This document shows positions 47,281-56,201 of a stretch of 64,000 nucleotides of DNA, piece by piece. The notes under the pieces were generated by a model. The model was given only the letters and a program-made list of their open reading frames with translations, searched no databases and had not been told where the DNA came from. The stretch covers positions 123,565-187,564 of the forward strand of contig NZ_QNUJ01000013.1 of NCBI RefSeq assembly GCF_003574625.1. The letters are read 5' to 3'. Each line of letters begins with the position of its first letter. Position 1 is the stretch's first letter. A program made the translations under genes and the position numbers. The stretch is from Shinella zoogloeoides (GTDB lineage: Bacteria; Pseudomonadota; Alphaproteobacteria; Rhizobiales; Rhizobiaceae).

Positions 47281-48471
47281 ATGATGCGCACCTCCCATTT
47301 CCGCGCCCTTCTCGCCGGTGCAGCGCTCGCCACCCTGGCAAGCCCCGCCTTCGCACTCGACGGTGCGGACCTGCTGGCCAAGCTGAATGCTACCTATGCC
47401 ACCAGCGGCGTATCCATCAGCTCTTCGAACGTGACCGCCGACGGCTCCACCGTGACCCTGGAAGGCGCGGAGCTGAAGGCGACGGGCAATGAAACCCCGA
47501 TCAAGCTCGGCACCGTCACCATGGACGGCGTCGAGGAAGACGGCGACGGCGGCTACAAGATCGAGACCGTTTCCTTCGAGGACGTCAACGTCACCGAGGA
47601 GGAGACGATCGTCACGGCCAAGGACATCGCGCTCAGCGGCGTCTCGGTTCCCGGCAAGGTCGTTCCCGGCACGCTGGAATCGCTGCTGATGTACGAATCG
47701 GCGACGGCCGGCCCGGTCAGCGTCACCGCCAAGGGCAAGGAAGTCTTCTCCATGTCCGGCATGGAAGCGAACATCACCCGGATGGACGATGACGCCGGCC
47801 TCGAATTCGATGCGACGATGTCCGATCTCAAGGCCGACCTCACGGGCGTCGAGGACGCCAAGACCAAGGACGCGCTCGACAAGCTCGGCATCCACTCGCT
47901 GGACGGCAAGGTCAGCATGTCGGGCAGCTGGGAACTGGCGAGCGGCAAGCTGGCCGTCGACGAATATGCCTTCGACTTCAAGGATGTCGGCCGCCTCAAC
48001 ATCACGCTCGCCTTCTCCGGCTACACGCTGGACTTCCTGAAGAACATGCAGGAAGCGCTCAAGACGGCCGAATCCAACCCGAACAAGGACGAAGCGAACG
48101 CCGCGATGGGCATGGCCATGATGGGCCTCGTCCAGCAGCTCACCTTCAACAGCGCCTCGATCTCCTTCGACGACGCCTCGATCACCAAGAAGCTGCTCGA
48201 CTATGCCGGCAGCGAGCAGGGCGTGACGGGCGACCAGATGGCGCAGTCGCTGAAGGGCCTCGTTCCGATCATGATCGCGCAGCTCAACATGCCCGACCTG
48301 CAGAACCAGATCTCCGCCGCCGTCAACACCTATCTCGACGACCCGAAGAGCCTGAAGATCAGCGCCGAGCCGAAGGAGCCGGTGCCGTTCCCGATGATCA
48401 TGGGCGCCGCCATGGGCGCGCCGCAGACCATCCCGCAGGTCCTCGGCGTGACCGTTACGGCCAACGAATAA
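47281..48471 (+). CDS. secreted protein of unknown function
   Basis: A 396-residue protein with a signal peptide (MMRTSHFRALLAGAALATLA, cleavage near AFA-L). The mature part is rich in beta-strand-like, Thr/Val/Gly-rich segments (VTADGSTVTLEGAELKATG, SVSVTAKGKEVFSMSG) and ends in a more helical half (MAMMGLVQQLTFNSASISFD). No known domain is recognised; similar proteins are annotated hypothetical in Rhizobiaceae. AAAGAGAG precedes tandem ATGs at 47281/47284. It has its own terminator, is divergent from parC, and its biased codon use suggests good expression. Confidence 0.85.
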   Translation: MMRTSHFRALLAGAALATLASPAFALDGADLLAKLNATYATSGVSISSSNVTADGSTVTLEGAELKATGNETPIKLGTVTMDGVEEDGDGGYKIETVSFEDVNVTEEETIVTAKDIALSGVSVPGKVVPGTLESLLMYESATAGPVSVTAKGKEVFSMSGMEANITRMDDDAGLEFDATMSDLKADLTGVEDAKTKDALDKLGIHSLDGKVSMSGSWELASGKLAVDEYAFDFKDVGRLNITLAFSGYTLDFLKNMQEALKTAESNPNKDEANAAMGMAMMGLVQQLTFNSASISFDDASITKKLLDYAGSEQGVTGDQMAQSLKGLVPIMIAQLNMPDLQNQISAAVNTYLDDPKSLKISAEPKEPVPFPMIMGAAMGAPQTIPQVLGVTVTANE

Positions 48472-48497
48472 GCGACAGCGCAGGAACAAGAAACACG

Positions 48498-48532
48498 AAA
48501 GCCCGGAGCATCGCTCCGGGCTTTCTCTTTTT
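48498..48532. terminator. terminator after the secreted unknown protein gene
   Basis: AAAGCCCGGAGC and GCTCCGGGCTTT pair perfectly around ATC, followed by CTCTTTTT on plus. The A-rich left flank could also work for the convergent DUF1236 gene. Confidence 0.9.
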
Positions 48533-48552
48533 CGGCCATGCCGAAGGAAGGG

Positions 48553-48882
48553 TTATTCGAGAACCTGGATGACGGTCCGCGTCTGCGGATTCACGATCAC
48601 CCGGTGCTCGTTGACGATGGTGTAGGCGTAGTCGGGCTGGCCGTCGATGGCGTGGATTTCCACCGCATCGGGAACGACCTTCCCGACCAGGACATCGCCT
48701 TCATAGGGCACCGAGGGAATGTCCTGTTCCAGAACGTAGGTACGGACTTCGCCCGGGATGACGACGGTCGATTCCGTCGTAACCGGGTCGGACTCCTGCA
48801 CGATCACCGTATCCTGGGCATAGGCCGAGGCGGACAGCGACAGAAGCGCCGCCGCGGAGACAAGGATAAGCCTGTTGCGCAT
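48553..48882 (-). CDS. DUF1236 domain-containing secreted protein
   Basis: A 109-residue protein with a signal peptide (MRNRLILVSAAALLSLSASA, cleavage AYA-Q). The C-terminal segment IVNEHRVIVNPQTRTVIQVL is the DUF1236 signature, common in Rhizobiales periplasmic proteins of unknown role. The middle is acidic and Val-rich (VYVLEQDIPSVPYEGDVLVG-like). AGGAG precedes the ATG. It lies between aspS and a terminator and may be part of the aspS transcript or have its own promoter in the 93-bp gap. Confidence 0.88.
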   Translation of the reverse strand: MRNRLILVSAAALLSLSASAYAQDTVIVQESDPVTTESTVVIPGEVRTYVLEQDIPSVPYEGDVLVGKVVPDAVEIHAIDGQPDYAYTIVNEHRVIVNPQTRTVIQVLE

Positions 48883-48975
48883 GTTCGTTCTCCTGTGTTG
48901 ACGGGAGAAGAACGGCGTCAGCGCCCGACTGTTCCGGGCGGCGGGAACGGCAAGGCCCTTCCCGCCCTCCAGATA

Positions 48976-50763
48976 TCAGTCCTTCTTGGACGGAACGACG
49001 CGCAGCGCCAGTTCCCGAAGCTGCGTCGGCGTTGCCGGCGACGGAGCGTTCATCAGGAGGTCCTGCGCCTGCTGGTTCATCGGGAACAGCGAGATTTCGC
49101 GCAGGTTCTTCGCGCCGACGAGCAGCATGACGACACGGTCGATGCCGAAGGCGCAGCCGCCGTGCGGCGGGGCACCGTACTGGAAGGCACGGTAGAGGCC
49201 GCCGAAGCGCTCTTCCACGTCGCCCTGCGAGAGGCCAACCTTCTCGAAGGCCTTGACCATCAGTTCCGGCGACTGGTTACGGATCGAGCCCGAAGCGATC
49301 TCGAAGCCGTTGCAGACCGCGTCGTACTGGTAGGCCTTGAGTTCCAGCGGATCCTTGCTGTCGAAGGCTTCGAGGCCGCCCTGCGGCATCGAGAAGGGGT
49401 TGTGCGCGAAGTCGATCTTCTTTTCGTCTTCGTTGTATTCGTAGAACGGGAAGTCGACGATCCAGCACATTTCGAAGCGGTCGCGATCGACGAGGTTCAG
49501 TTCCTCGCCGGCGCGGGTGCGGGCTTCGCCGGCGAACTTGTAGAACTTGGCCGGGTCGCCGGCGACGAAGAAGCAGGCGTCGCCATCATCGAGGCCGAGC
49601 TGCGTGCGGATGGCTTCCGTGCGCTCTTCGCCGATGTTCTTGGCGAGCGGGCCTGCGCCCTCCAGCTTTTCGGCTTCCTTGCGCCAGAAGATGTAGCCGA
49701 GGCCGGGCTGACCGGTCGACTGCGCCCAGGCGTTCATGCGGTCGCAGAAAGCGCGGCTGCCGCCGGTCTTGGCCGGGATCGCCCAGACTTCGACCTTCGG
49801 GTTCGACGCGATCATGTTCGCGAAGACCTTGAAGCCGGAGCCGGCGAAATGCTCGGTGACGGCCTGCATGACGATGGGGTTGCGCAGGTCCGGCTTGTCG
49901 GAGCCGTATTTGCGGATCGCTTCATCGTAAGGAATACGCGGCCACTCCTTCGTGACGGGCTTGCCTTCGGCAAACTCCTCGAAGACGGCCGTCATCATCG
50001 GTTCCATCGTCTGCCAGACGTCTTCCTGGGTGACGAAGCTCATTTCGACGTCGAGCTGGTAGAATTCGCCCGGCAGGCGGTCGGCGCGCGGGTCTTCGTC
50101 GCGGAAGCACGGCGCGATCTGGAAGTAGCGGTCGAAACCGGCGACCATCAGCAGCTGCTTGTACTGCTGCGGGGCCTGCGGCAGGGCGAAGAACTTGCCC
50201 TCATGGATGCGCGACGGCACGAGGAAGTCGCGCGCGCCCTCGGGCGAGGAAGCCGTGAGGATCGGGGTCGTGTATTCGGCAAAGCCGGCCTCGCCCATGC
50301 CCTTGCGCATGGCGGAGATGATCTGCGTGCGCTTGACGATGTTCCGGTGCAGCGTTTCGCGGCGCAGGTCGATGAAGCGGTACTTGAGGCGGACGTCTTC
50401 CGGATATTCCGGCTCGCCGAAGACCGGCAGCGGCAGCTCCTTGGCGGCCGACAGGACTTCGATGTCCTGCGCGTAAAGCTCGATCTCGCCGGTCGGCATG
50501 CCCTTGTTGACCGTATCCTCGGTGCGCGCCTTGACGAGGCCGTCGATGCGGATCACCCATTCGCCGCGCACCGTCTCGGCCTTCTTGAAGGCCGGGGAAT
50601 CGGGGTCGGCGACGACCTGCGTGATGCCGTAATGGTCGCGCAGGTCGATGAAGAGCACGCCGCCGTGATCTCGAACGCGGTGAACCCAGCCGGAAAGACG
50701 GACGGTCTCACCGACATCGGACTTGCGGAGAGCGGCGCAGGTGTGGCTGCGGTAACGGTGCAT
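48976..50763 (-). CDS. aspS: aspartate--tRNA ligase (bacterial type)
   Basis: A 595-residue class II synthetase of bacterial length. The N-terminal OB-fold has [20 protein letters not shown], motif 2 is [20 protein letters not shown], the bacterial GAD insertion follows ([20 protein letters not shown]), and motif 3 is [20 protein letters not shown]. It charges tRNA-Asp, and in many alphaproteobacteria also tRNA-Asn in a non-discriminating way with GatCAB; that specificity is inferred, not visible. ATG 50763 gives the family start [14 protein letters not shown] cluster of palindromic repeats lies upstream. Confidence 0.96.
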   Translation of the reverse strand: MHRYRSHTCAALRKSDVGETVRLSGWVHRVRDHGGVLFIDLRDHYGITQVVADPDSPAFKKAETVRGEWVIRIDGLVKARTEDTVNKGMPTGEIELYAQDIEVLSAAKELPLPVFGEPEYPEDVRLKYRFIDLRRETLHRNIVKRTQIISAMRKGMGEAGFAEYTTPILTASSPEGARDFLVPSRIHEGKFFALPQAPQQYKQLLMVAGFDRYFQIAPCFRDEDPRADRLPGEFYQLDVEMSFVTQEDVWQTMEPMMTAVFEEFAEGKPVTKEWPRIPYDEAIRKYGSDKPDLRNPIVMQAVTEHFAGSGFKVFANMIASNPKVEVWAIPAKTGGSRAFCDRMNAWAQSTGQPGLGYIFWRKEAEKLEGAGPLAKNIGEERTEAIRTQLGLDDGDACFFVAGDPAKFYKFAGEARTRAGEELNLVDRDRFEMCWIVDFPFYEYNEDEKKIDFAHNPFSMPQGGLEAFDSKDPLELKAYQYDAVCNGFEIASGSIRNQSPELMVKAFEKVGLSQGDVEERFGGLYRAFQYGAPPHGGCAFGIDRVVMLLVGAKNLREISLFPMNQQAQDLLMNAPSPATPTQLRELALRVVPSKKD

Positions 50764-50889
50764 CGTGGTATCCTGAAATGCTGACAGGCCGCGCGGGAAG
50801 GTCCCGGCGCAGCTACCCAAGAAAATCGCGCGGAAAAGCGCATGGTGGCGGCCGTTTGTCAAGGCTTGGCGGGCGAGCGCCTTGGTGCC

Positions 50890-51030
50890 CGCCCTCATCC
50901 GGCCTGCCGGCCACCTTCTCCCCGCAAGCGGGGCGAAGGGGATATGCCGCCCTCTTTTCCCCAAGCAAGAACCTTTCGCGGGGCACGTTCCCTCTCCCCG
51001 CTTGCGGGGAGAGGGTTAGGGTGAGGGGCA
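50890..51030. repeat. mosaic of rhizobial palindromic repeats
   Basis: Three palindromic modules follow each other. CCCTCATCCGGCCTGCCGG (50892-50910) is identical to part of the repeat at 2594-2612. A CTTCTCCCCGC/GGGGCGAAG hairpin lies around 50914-50940. A perfect 12-bp hairpin CCCTCTCCCCGC/GCGGGGAGAGGG occupies 50990-51001 with 51004-51015, followed by TTAGGGTGAGGGG. It lies between aspS and nudK, both leftward. Such REP-like mosaics are common in rhizobial intergenic DNA. Confidence 0.85.
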
Positions 51031-51057
51031 AAGCCGCAGGGAATCACTTGCCATGTC

Positions 51058-51654
51058 TCAGGCGAACGCCTCGCGATTCAACATCAACCATTGCAACATC
51101 ATGATCGTCTTGGAATCGACGATGCCGCCGGTGGCGATCAGGGCGCAGGCCTCGTCGATGGGCATTTCGACGATCTCGATATCCTCGCCCTCGCCGTCCA
51201 CGCCGCCGCCCTTGCCGTCGCGCCTGGCGCTATCGATATGGGCGGCGAAGCAGGAGACATGCTCCGTCAGCGTGCCGGGGCTGGGATACATGTCGAAGAC
51301 GTGGCGCAGGTCGCTGACGGCGTAGCCCGTTTCCTCCATCGCCTCTCGGCTGATGGCATCTTCCGGGCTGTCGTCGTCAAGAAGGCCGGCAGGTATTTCG
51401 AGGAGGAAACCGTCCGGGTGGCCACCGAGGAAGGCGCCGGGGCGGAACTGGCGCACCAGCACGACCGTCTGGCGCACCGGATCGACGAGGAGGATCGCCG
51501 CTGCGGCACCGTGGTCGTGCACCTCGCGGTCGAGGAACTCGACCCGGCCGTCGGCGCGGGTCTGCTCGAGGACGAGGGTGCGCAAATGGATGAAACGCTT
51601 CCAGACCGTCTGCTGCTCGACGATACGGACGGACGACTGCTTTTCTGCGGACAT
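51058..51654 (-). CDS. nudK: NudK-like NUDIX hydrolase (GDP-mannose pyrophosphatase family)
   Basis: A 198-residue NUDIX protein. The Nudix box region is GLLDDDSPEDAISREAMEET with GY, very like E. coli NudK, and the following SPGTLTEHVSCFAAHIDSAR and GEDIEIVEMPIDEA match it too. NudK hydrolyses GDP-mannose to GMP and mannose-1-P, and relatives use ADP-ribose; the substrate is inferred. The ATG at 51654 (MSAEKQSS) follows the oxidoreductase stop by 16 bp on the same strand. Confidence 0.85.
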   Translation of the reverse strand: MSAEKQSSVRIVEQQTVWKRFIHLRTLVLEQTRADGRVEFLDREVHDHGAAAAILLVDPVRQTVVLVRQFRPGAFLGGHPDGFLLEIPAGLLDDDSPEDAISREAMEETGYAVSDLRHVFDMYPSPGTLTEHVSCFAAHIDSARRDGKGGGVDGEGEDIEIVEMPIDEACALIATGGIVDSKTIMMLQWLMLNREAFA

Positions 51655-51670
51655 GGAATACCCTTCGGCG

Positions 51671-53785
51671 TCAGGCCTTGCGCAGCCAGACATGGTTGTC
51701 GTGGAAGGCCGCGCCGCCATAGGGCGCGATGGGATCGGCGCCGGTCAGCACGTTGATGCCCTCCCCGTCGAGATGGGCGGAATTCGGCCAGATGCCTTCG
51801 GCGATGAGCACTCCGGGCTTGGCTTCCACCGTCACCTTCGCATGCAGGCGGATATCACCGCGCCGGTTGCCGAGGTGCACGATATCGCCCGGCTCGATGC
51901 CCTCAGCCGCCGCGTCCTCGGGGTGGATCATCACCTCCGGCCGCCCTTCCCGCTCGCGCGAGCTCTTGCCTTCCGAAAAGGTGGAGTTGAGGAAGGTGCG
52001 GGCGGGCGATGTCGCGAGGCGGAACGGATGGTCGGCATCCGCCGTCTCGATCACGGTCACATAATCCGGGAAGGCCGGCAGCGCCTCGTGCGGGCCGAAG
52101 GCGCCGAGCACCTTCGGCGGCTTGTTGGGAGCCGGCGTGTTGGTCCAGTTCGGGCGGAAGCGGAACCTGCCGTCGGGGAAGCCGAAGCCCTTGGAAAAAT
52201 GCGCCGTCTCGAAATCCGGCTGGCAGTCGATCCACTTCTCTTCTTTCAGCCCGTCGAAATCCATCTCGTAATAGGGCAGCATGCGGGTGATGTGCTGCTG
52301 CTCGGACAGGCCGAAGCCCGGCAGGCCGGCGATGCCGAGGCGCCTTGCCAGTTCCTCGATGACGAAGAGGTTGGTGCGCACGGTCGCCGGCGGCTCGACG
52401 AGCTTGGGGCCGAGCAGGATGTGCTGGTGGCCGCCGCCACGATAGATGTCGTCATGCTCGACGAACATGGTGGCGGGCAGAACGATATCGGCGAGCTTTG
52501 CCGTATCGGTCATGAACTGCTCATGCACGGCGACGAAGAGGTCGTCGCGCAGGAAACCCTCCTTCACGAGGCGCTGTTCGGGCGCGACATTCGCGGGGTT
52601 GGTATTCTGGATCAGCATGGCGGTGACCGGGCCGCGATCGCGTAGCGCGACGGCATCGCCCGTCAGGATGCGGCCGATCTGCGACTGGTCGAGCATGCGG
52701 ATATCGGGGTCGACGAATTTCGCGCCGGTCAGCTCGCCCTTGCGCAGATGGAAGATGCTGGAATTGCTGTGGAATGCACCGCCGCCCTCATATTGCCAGG
52801 AGCCGAGAACCGTGGCGACGGAAAGCGCGGCATGCATGGAGACCGCGCCGTTGCGGCTGCGGGTGAAGCCGTAGCCGAGGCGGAAGAAGCTTCTCTTCGT
52901 CCTCCCGACGAGCGCGGCGAAGGCCTCGATCTCCTCGACGGCAAGGCCGGTGATGTCGGCCGCCCATTGCGGATTGCGGGTCGCGAGATGGGCTTCGAGG
53001 CCGGCCGGATCGTCGGCGAACTTTTCCATATAGGCGCGGTCGGCATAGCCGTCGCGGAAGGCGACATGCATGACGGCGCAGGCGAGCGCGGCGTCGGTGC
53101 CCGGCTTGAGCTTCAGCGCGAGGTCGGCCTGCTTCATCGTCGGGTTGTCATAGACGTCGATGACGACGATCTTCGCGCCCCGCTCCTTGCGCGCCTTCAC
53201 GGCATGGGTCATCACGTTGACCTGCGTGGAGACGGCATTGGTGCCCCAGATCACCACGCAGTCGGACTTCGCCATCTCGCGCGGATCGGGGCCGCGCAGC
53301 GTGCCGGCGCCCATGGTAAAGCCCGTCCAGGCCGGATTGGTACAGATGGAATCGAAGAAGCCGGAATAGCGTTTCGCATGGCGCAGGCGCTCGATGGAAT
53401 CGCGCTGCACGAGGCCCATCGTGCCGGCGTAATAATAGGGCCAGACCGCCTCCGTGCCATGCGCCTGCTCGGCCTTGACGAAGGCTTCGGCGATGGCGTC
53501 GAGCGCGGCTTCCCAGGAGATGTCGGCCCATTCGCCGCTGCCCTTGGCGCCCTTGCGGACGAGTGGCTTCATCAGCCGGTCGGGATGGTAGAGGCGTTCG
53601 GCATAACGGGCGACCTTGGCGCAGATGACGCCGGCCGTGTAGCTGTTGTCGGCACTACCCCTGACGCGGCCCATGCGACCTTCCGCATCGATCTCGATAT
53701 CGAGCGCGCAGGTGGAGGGACAGTCGTGCGGGCAGGCCGAATGGCCGATCCGCGGTTTTCCGAGATGAGGGGTCGCAACGTTCAT
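51671..53785 (-). CDS. molybdopterin-dependent oxidoreductase (DMSO reductase family, [4Fe-4S])
   Basis: A 704-residue bis-MGD enzyme. The N-terminus has the iron-sulfur Cys pattern C-x2-C-x3-C (SACPHDCPSTC) and the fourth Cys in GVICAKVARYAERLYHP. MGD-binding segments are VIWGTNAVSTQVNVMTHAVK, NTNPANVAPEQ and the C-terminal GDIVHLGNRRGDIRLHAKVT with GIWPNSAH. It lacks a Tat signal, so it is cytoplasmic; donor and substrate are unknown. It may be a formate-dehydrogenase-like or thiosulfate/polysulfide-type reductase. ATG 53785 is divergent from rlmJ. Confidence 0.88.
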   Translation of the reverse strand: MNVATPHLGKPRIGHSACPHDCPSTCALDIEIDAEGRMGRVRGSADNSYTAGVICAKVARYAERLYHPDRLMKPLVRKGAKGSGEWADISWEAALDAIAEAFVKAEQAHGTEAVWPYYYAGTMGLVQRDSIERLRHAKRYSGFFDSICTNPAWTGFTMGAGTLRGPDPREMAKSDCVVIWGTNAVSTQVNVMTHAVKARKERGAKIVVIDVYDNPTMKQADLALKLKPGTDAALACAVMHVAFRDGYADRAYMEKFADDPAGLEAHLATRNPQWAADITGLAVEEIEAFAALVGRTKRSFFRLGYGFTRSRNGAVSMHAALSVATVLGSWQYEGGGAFHSNSSIFHLRKGELTGAKFVDPDIRMLDQSQIGRILTGDAVALRDRGPVTAMLIQNTNPANVAPEQRLVKEGFLRDDLFVAVHEQFMTDTAKLADIVLPATMFVEHDDIYRGGGHQHILLGPKLVEPPATVRTNLFVIEELARRLGIAGLPGFGLSEQQHITRMLPYYEMDFDGLKEEKWIDCQPDFETAHFSKGFGFPDGRFRFRPNWTNTPAPNKPPKVLGAFGPHEALPAFPDYVTVIETADADHPFRLATSPARTFLNSTFSEGKSSREREGRPEVMIHPEDAAAEGIEPGDIVHLGNRRGDIRLHAKVTVEAKPGVLIAEGIWPNSAHLDGEGINVLTGADPIAPYGGAAFHDNHVWLRKA

Positions 53786-53887
53786 GGCTTTTCTATATTG
53801 CAGAGCGCAAACGGCCAAAAGGCAAAACGTTCTACCATCGCAACAATTCATCGACGCATCATTGCGGACGATCCCGGGCAGCGCTCC

Positions 53888-54748
53888 ATGAACTACCGAC
53901 ACATCTACCACGCCGGCAATTTCGCGGATGTGCTGAAACATGCCGTGCTCGCCCGCCTCGTCACCTATATGCAGGGGAAGGACAAGGCCTTCCGCGTGCT
54001 CGATACCCATGCGGGCATCGGCCTCTACGACCTTTCCAGCGAGGAGGCGCAAAAGACCGGCGAATGGCGCGACGGCATCGGCCGGCTGCTGGAAGGCGAC
54101 ATGCCGGCGACGGTCGCCGTCATCCTTGAACCTTATCTCAAGGTCATTCAGGAACTGAATCCGCAGGGCGGGCTAACCCATTATCCCGGCTCGCCAAAGC
54201 TCGCCCGCATGCTGTTCCGCCCGCAGGACCGGCTTTCGGCCATGGAACTGCATCCGGACGACTACGAGACCCTGCATCGCCTCTTCGACGGCGATTTCCA
54301 GAGCCGCGTCACCCATCTCGACGGCTGGCTTTCGCTTGGCGCGCATCTGCCGCCGAAGGAGAAGCGTGGCATCGTGCTGGTCGATCCGCCCTTCGAGATC
54401 GAGGGCGAATACGAGCGGCTGATCGACGGGCTGGAAAAGGCCGTGCGGCGCTTTGCCGGCGGGGTCTATTGCCTGTGGTATCCGCTCAAGAAGAACGCGC
54501 CGATCCCCGCCTTCCACAAGGCGCTGAAGGAGACGGGCATTGCCAAGATGCTCTGCGCCGAGCTTACCGTGAGGAGTGACCGGGAGACGACGGGGCTGAC
54601 GGGGTCCGGCCTCATCGTGGTCAACCCGCCCTTCACGCTGAAGCAGGAGCTCGACGTGCTGCTGCCCTTCCTCAAGGAGCGGCTGGCGCAGGATCGTTTC
54701 GCTTCGGCGCGCGCCTTCTGGCTTGCGGGAGAAGCGAAGGCCTCTTGA
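53888..54748 (+). CDS. rlmJ: 23S rRNA (adenine(2030)-N(6))-methyltransferase RlmJ
   Basis: A 286-residue SAM-dependent methyltransferase. Family marks are MNYRHIYHAGNFADVLKHAV at the start, the SAM loop LDTHAGIGLYDLS, and the catalytic VLVDPPFEIEGEYERL (DPPF). It methylates A2030 of 23S rRNA. ATG 53888 starts the highly conserved MNYRHxYHAGNFADVxKH sequence; the long open frame upstream belongs to the divergent gene. Its stop is followed within 75 bp by the RNase T2 gene. Confidence 0.93.
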   Translation: MNYRHIYHAGNFADVLKHAVLARLVTYMQGKDKAFRVLDTHAGIGLYDLSSEEAQKTGEWRDGIGRLLEGDMPATVAVILEPYLKVIQELNPQGGLTHYPGSPKLARMLFRPQDRLSAMELHPDDYETLHRLFDGDFQSRVTHLDGWLSLGAHLPPKEKRGIVLVDPPFEIEGEYERLIDGLEKAVRRFAGGVYCLWYPLKKNAPIPAFHKALKETGIAKMLCAELTVRSDRETTGLTGSGLIVVNPPFTLKQELDVLLPFLKERLAQDRFASARAFWLAGEAKAS

Positions 54749-54796
54749 CCTTTGGCGTTCGGCGGCAACAATCGCGCGCCGAACCGGGAGACCTTC

Positions 54797-54826
54797 ATGA
54801 CATCCTTGCCCGCGGCCGCGCCATGA
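54797..54826 (+). other. possible 9-codon leader peptide overlapping the RNase T2 start
   Basis: ATG at 54797 with GGGAG upstream opens a nine-codon frame (MTSLPAAAP) whose TGA overlaps the RNase T2 ATG (ATGATG). The RNase start itself lacks a Shine-Dalgarno site, so reinitiation from the leader is a plausible way to control it. The alternative is a misread longer start of the RNase frame upstream. Confidence 0.3.
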
Positions 54827-55536
54827 TGCGGCGGCCCTCCTCCATCCTCGTCCCGCTGCTCCTCGCCGGCATGGCCGCGCTTTCCGGCTGCGGCGAGGAA
54901 AAGCCGACCGGGAAGGCCAAGCCCGAGACGAATCATGCCGCGCCGGAAAAGCGGGCACAGGCGCCGCTCGGCAAGGGCTTCGACTTCTACGTCCTCTCGC
55001 TCTCCTGGTCGCCGACCTGGTGCGCGGACAACGATGCCGACGGCAGAACGCAGCAGTGCCGCCGCGGCGAGAACAACGGCTTCATCGTGCACGGGCTCTG
55101 GCCACAGAACGAGCGCGGCTATCCGGAATATTGTCCGACGCGGGAATCGGACCGCGTGCCGGAAAGCCTCGGGCGCACCGTTCTCGACATCATCCCCTCG
55201 ATGGGCCTGGTCGGCCACGAATGGCGCAAGCACGGCAGTTGCTCGGGCCTTTCCCAGAAGGATTATTTCGCCACGGTGCGCGCCGCCTTCGAGCGCATTC
55301 GCATTCCGGCCGAGGCGAGCCGAGGCGGCCGTCGTCTTTCGCCCGACACGGTGGAAAGCACCTTCATCGCCGCCAATCCCGGGCTCGACCCCAAGGGCAT
55401 CGCCGTCACCTGCGAGGACGGCCGACTGGAGGAGGTCCGCGTCTGCATGACGGCAGACCTTGCCTTCCGCACCTGTCCCGTCGTCGACCGGGCCGCCTGC
55501 CGCGCCCAGTCCATCGAACAACCGCCCATCCGCTAG
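54823..55536 (+). CDS. ribonuclease T2 family lipoprotein
   Basis: A 237-residue RNase T2. Both catalytic blocks are intact: CAS I FIVHGLWPQ with His90 and CAS II HEWRKHGSC with Glu133 and His137. The signal peptide ends in lipobox LSGC (Cys23), followed by a Lys/Glu/Pro-rich linker to about residue 48, so it is an outer- or inner-membrane-anchored periplasmic nuclease rather than a soluble one as in E. coli. It degrades RNA to 2',3'-cyclic nucleotides. Start assigned at the first ATG of ATGATG; no ribosome site is visible there. Confidence 0.9.
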   Translation: MMRRPSSILVPLLLAGMAALSGCGEEKPTGKAKPETNHAAPEKRAQAPLGKGFDFYVLSLSWSPTWCADNDADGRTQQCRRGENNGFIVHGLWPQNERGYPEYCPTRESDRVPESLGRTVLDIIPSMGLVGHEWRKHGSCSGLSQKDYFATVRAAFERIRIPAEASRGGRRLSPDTVESTFIAANPGLDPKGIAVTCEDGRLEEVRVCMTADLAFRTCPVVDRAACRAQSIEQPPIR

Positions 55537-55550
55537 AACAGGAACCGCCC

Positions 55551-56141
55551 ATGAAGATCTTCTATTCCGATGCCTCGCCCTATTCCACCAAGGTGCGCAT
55601 GGCCGCCCATTATGCCGGCCTTCCGGTCGAGGCTGTCGTCGTCGACACCAATGCGAACCCGGCCGAGCTGCTGGCCGCCAATCCGCTCGGCAAGATCCCG
55701 ACGCTTCTCACCGACGACGGGCTCGCCGTCTACGACAGCCGGGCGATCATGAACTATATCGACCGCCAGACGCGCGGCGCGCTCTATCCGCGCAATGCCG
55801 CCAAGCGCACAGAGGTCGACGTGCTGGAGGCGACCGCCGACGGCATCTGCGACAGCCTGCTCTCCATCGTCTACGAACGCCGCACGCGGCCGGAGGACAA
55901 GGTCCACCAGCCCTGGATCGATCGCCAGTGGCAGAAAGTCGAGCGCGCGCTCGATCACCTCGAAGCCAACATGCCGCGCCTCGGCAAGAAACCGCATGCC
56001 GGCCACTTCGCCCTCGCCGCCATGCTGCGCTACATCGAGATGCGCTTCGCCGGAAAATGGCAGCGCGGCCGGCCGAAGCTGAAGCGCTACCTCACCCGCT
56101 TCGAAACCGTCTTCCCCGACTATACGATGTTCAAGGGCTGA
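55551..56141 (+). CDS. glutathione S-transferase family protein
   Basis: A 196-residue GST. The thioredoxin-like N-terminal domain shows MKIFYSDASPYSTKVRMAAH and LGKIPTLLTDDGLAVYDSRA with the cis-Pro and the glutathione-binding DSRA. The C-terminal helical domain has LLSIVYERRTRPEDKVHQPW. Ser12 or a nearby residue (SPYSTKVR) is the likely catalytic position. Electrophile substrate unknown. It is 15 bp after the RNase T2 stop, so it is probably co-transcribed, and it ends at a bidirectional terminator. Confidence 0.92.
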   Translation: MKIFYSDASPYSTKVRMAAHYAGLPVEAVVVDTNANPAELLAANPLGKIPTLLTDDGLAVYDSRAIMNYIDRQTRGALYPRNAAKRTEVDVLEATADGICDSLLSIVYERRTRPEDKVHQPWIDRQWQKVERALDHLEANMPRLGKKPHAGHFALAAMLRYIEMRFAGKWQRGRPKLKRYLTRFETVFPDYTMFKG

Positions 56142-56149
56142 ACGCATAC

Positions 56150-56180
56150 AAAAAGGCCGGGCTTTCGCCCGGCCTTTCCG
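56150..56180. terminator. bidirectional terminator between GST and outer membrane protein genes
   Basis: AAAGGCCGGGC and GCCCGGCCTTT form an 11-bp stem around TTTC. It is flanked by AAAAA on the left and TTT on the right, so it can stop both convergent transcripts. Confidence 0.9.
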
Positions 56181-56201
56181 CATTCCTGAGCCTGTCTGGG
56201 C

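Noticed and set aside
48538..50784. 748-codon open frame opposite aspS
   Set aside because: Antisense of aspS; no motif or ribosome site.
50890..51030. CRISPR-like array
   Set aside because: Modules differ, have no equal spacers and no cas genes nearby; they are REP-like palindromes.
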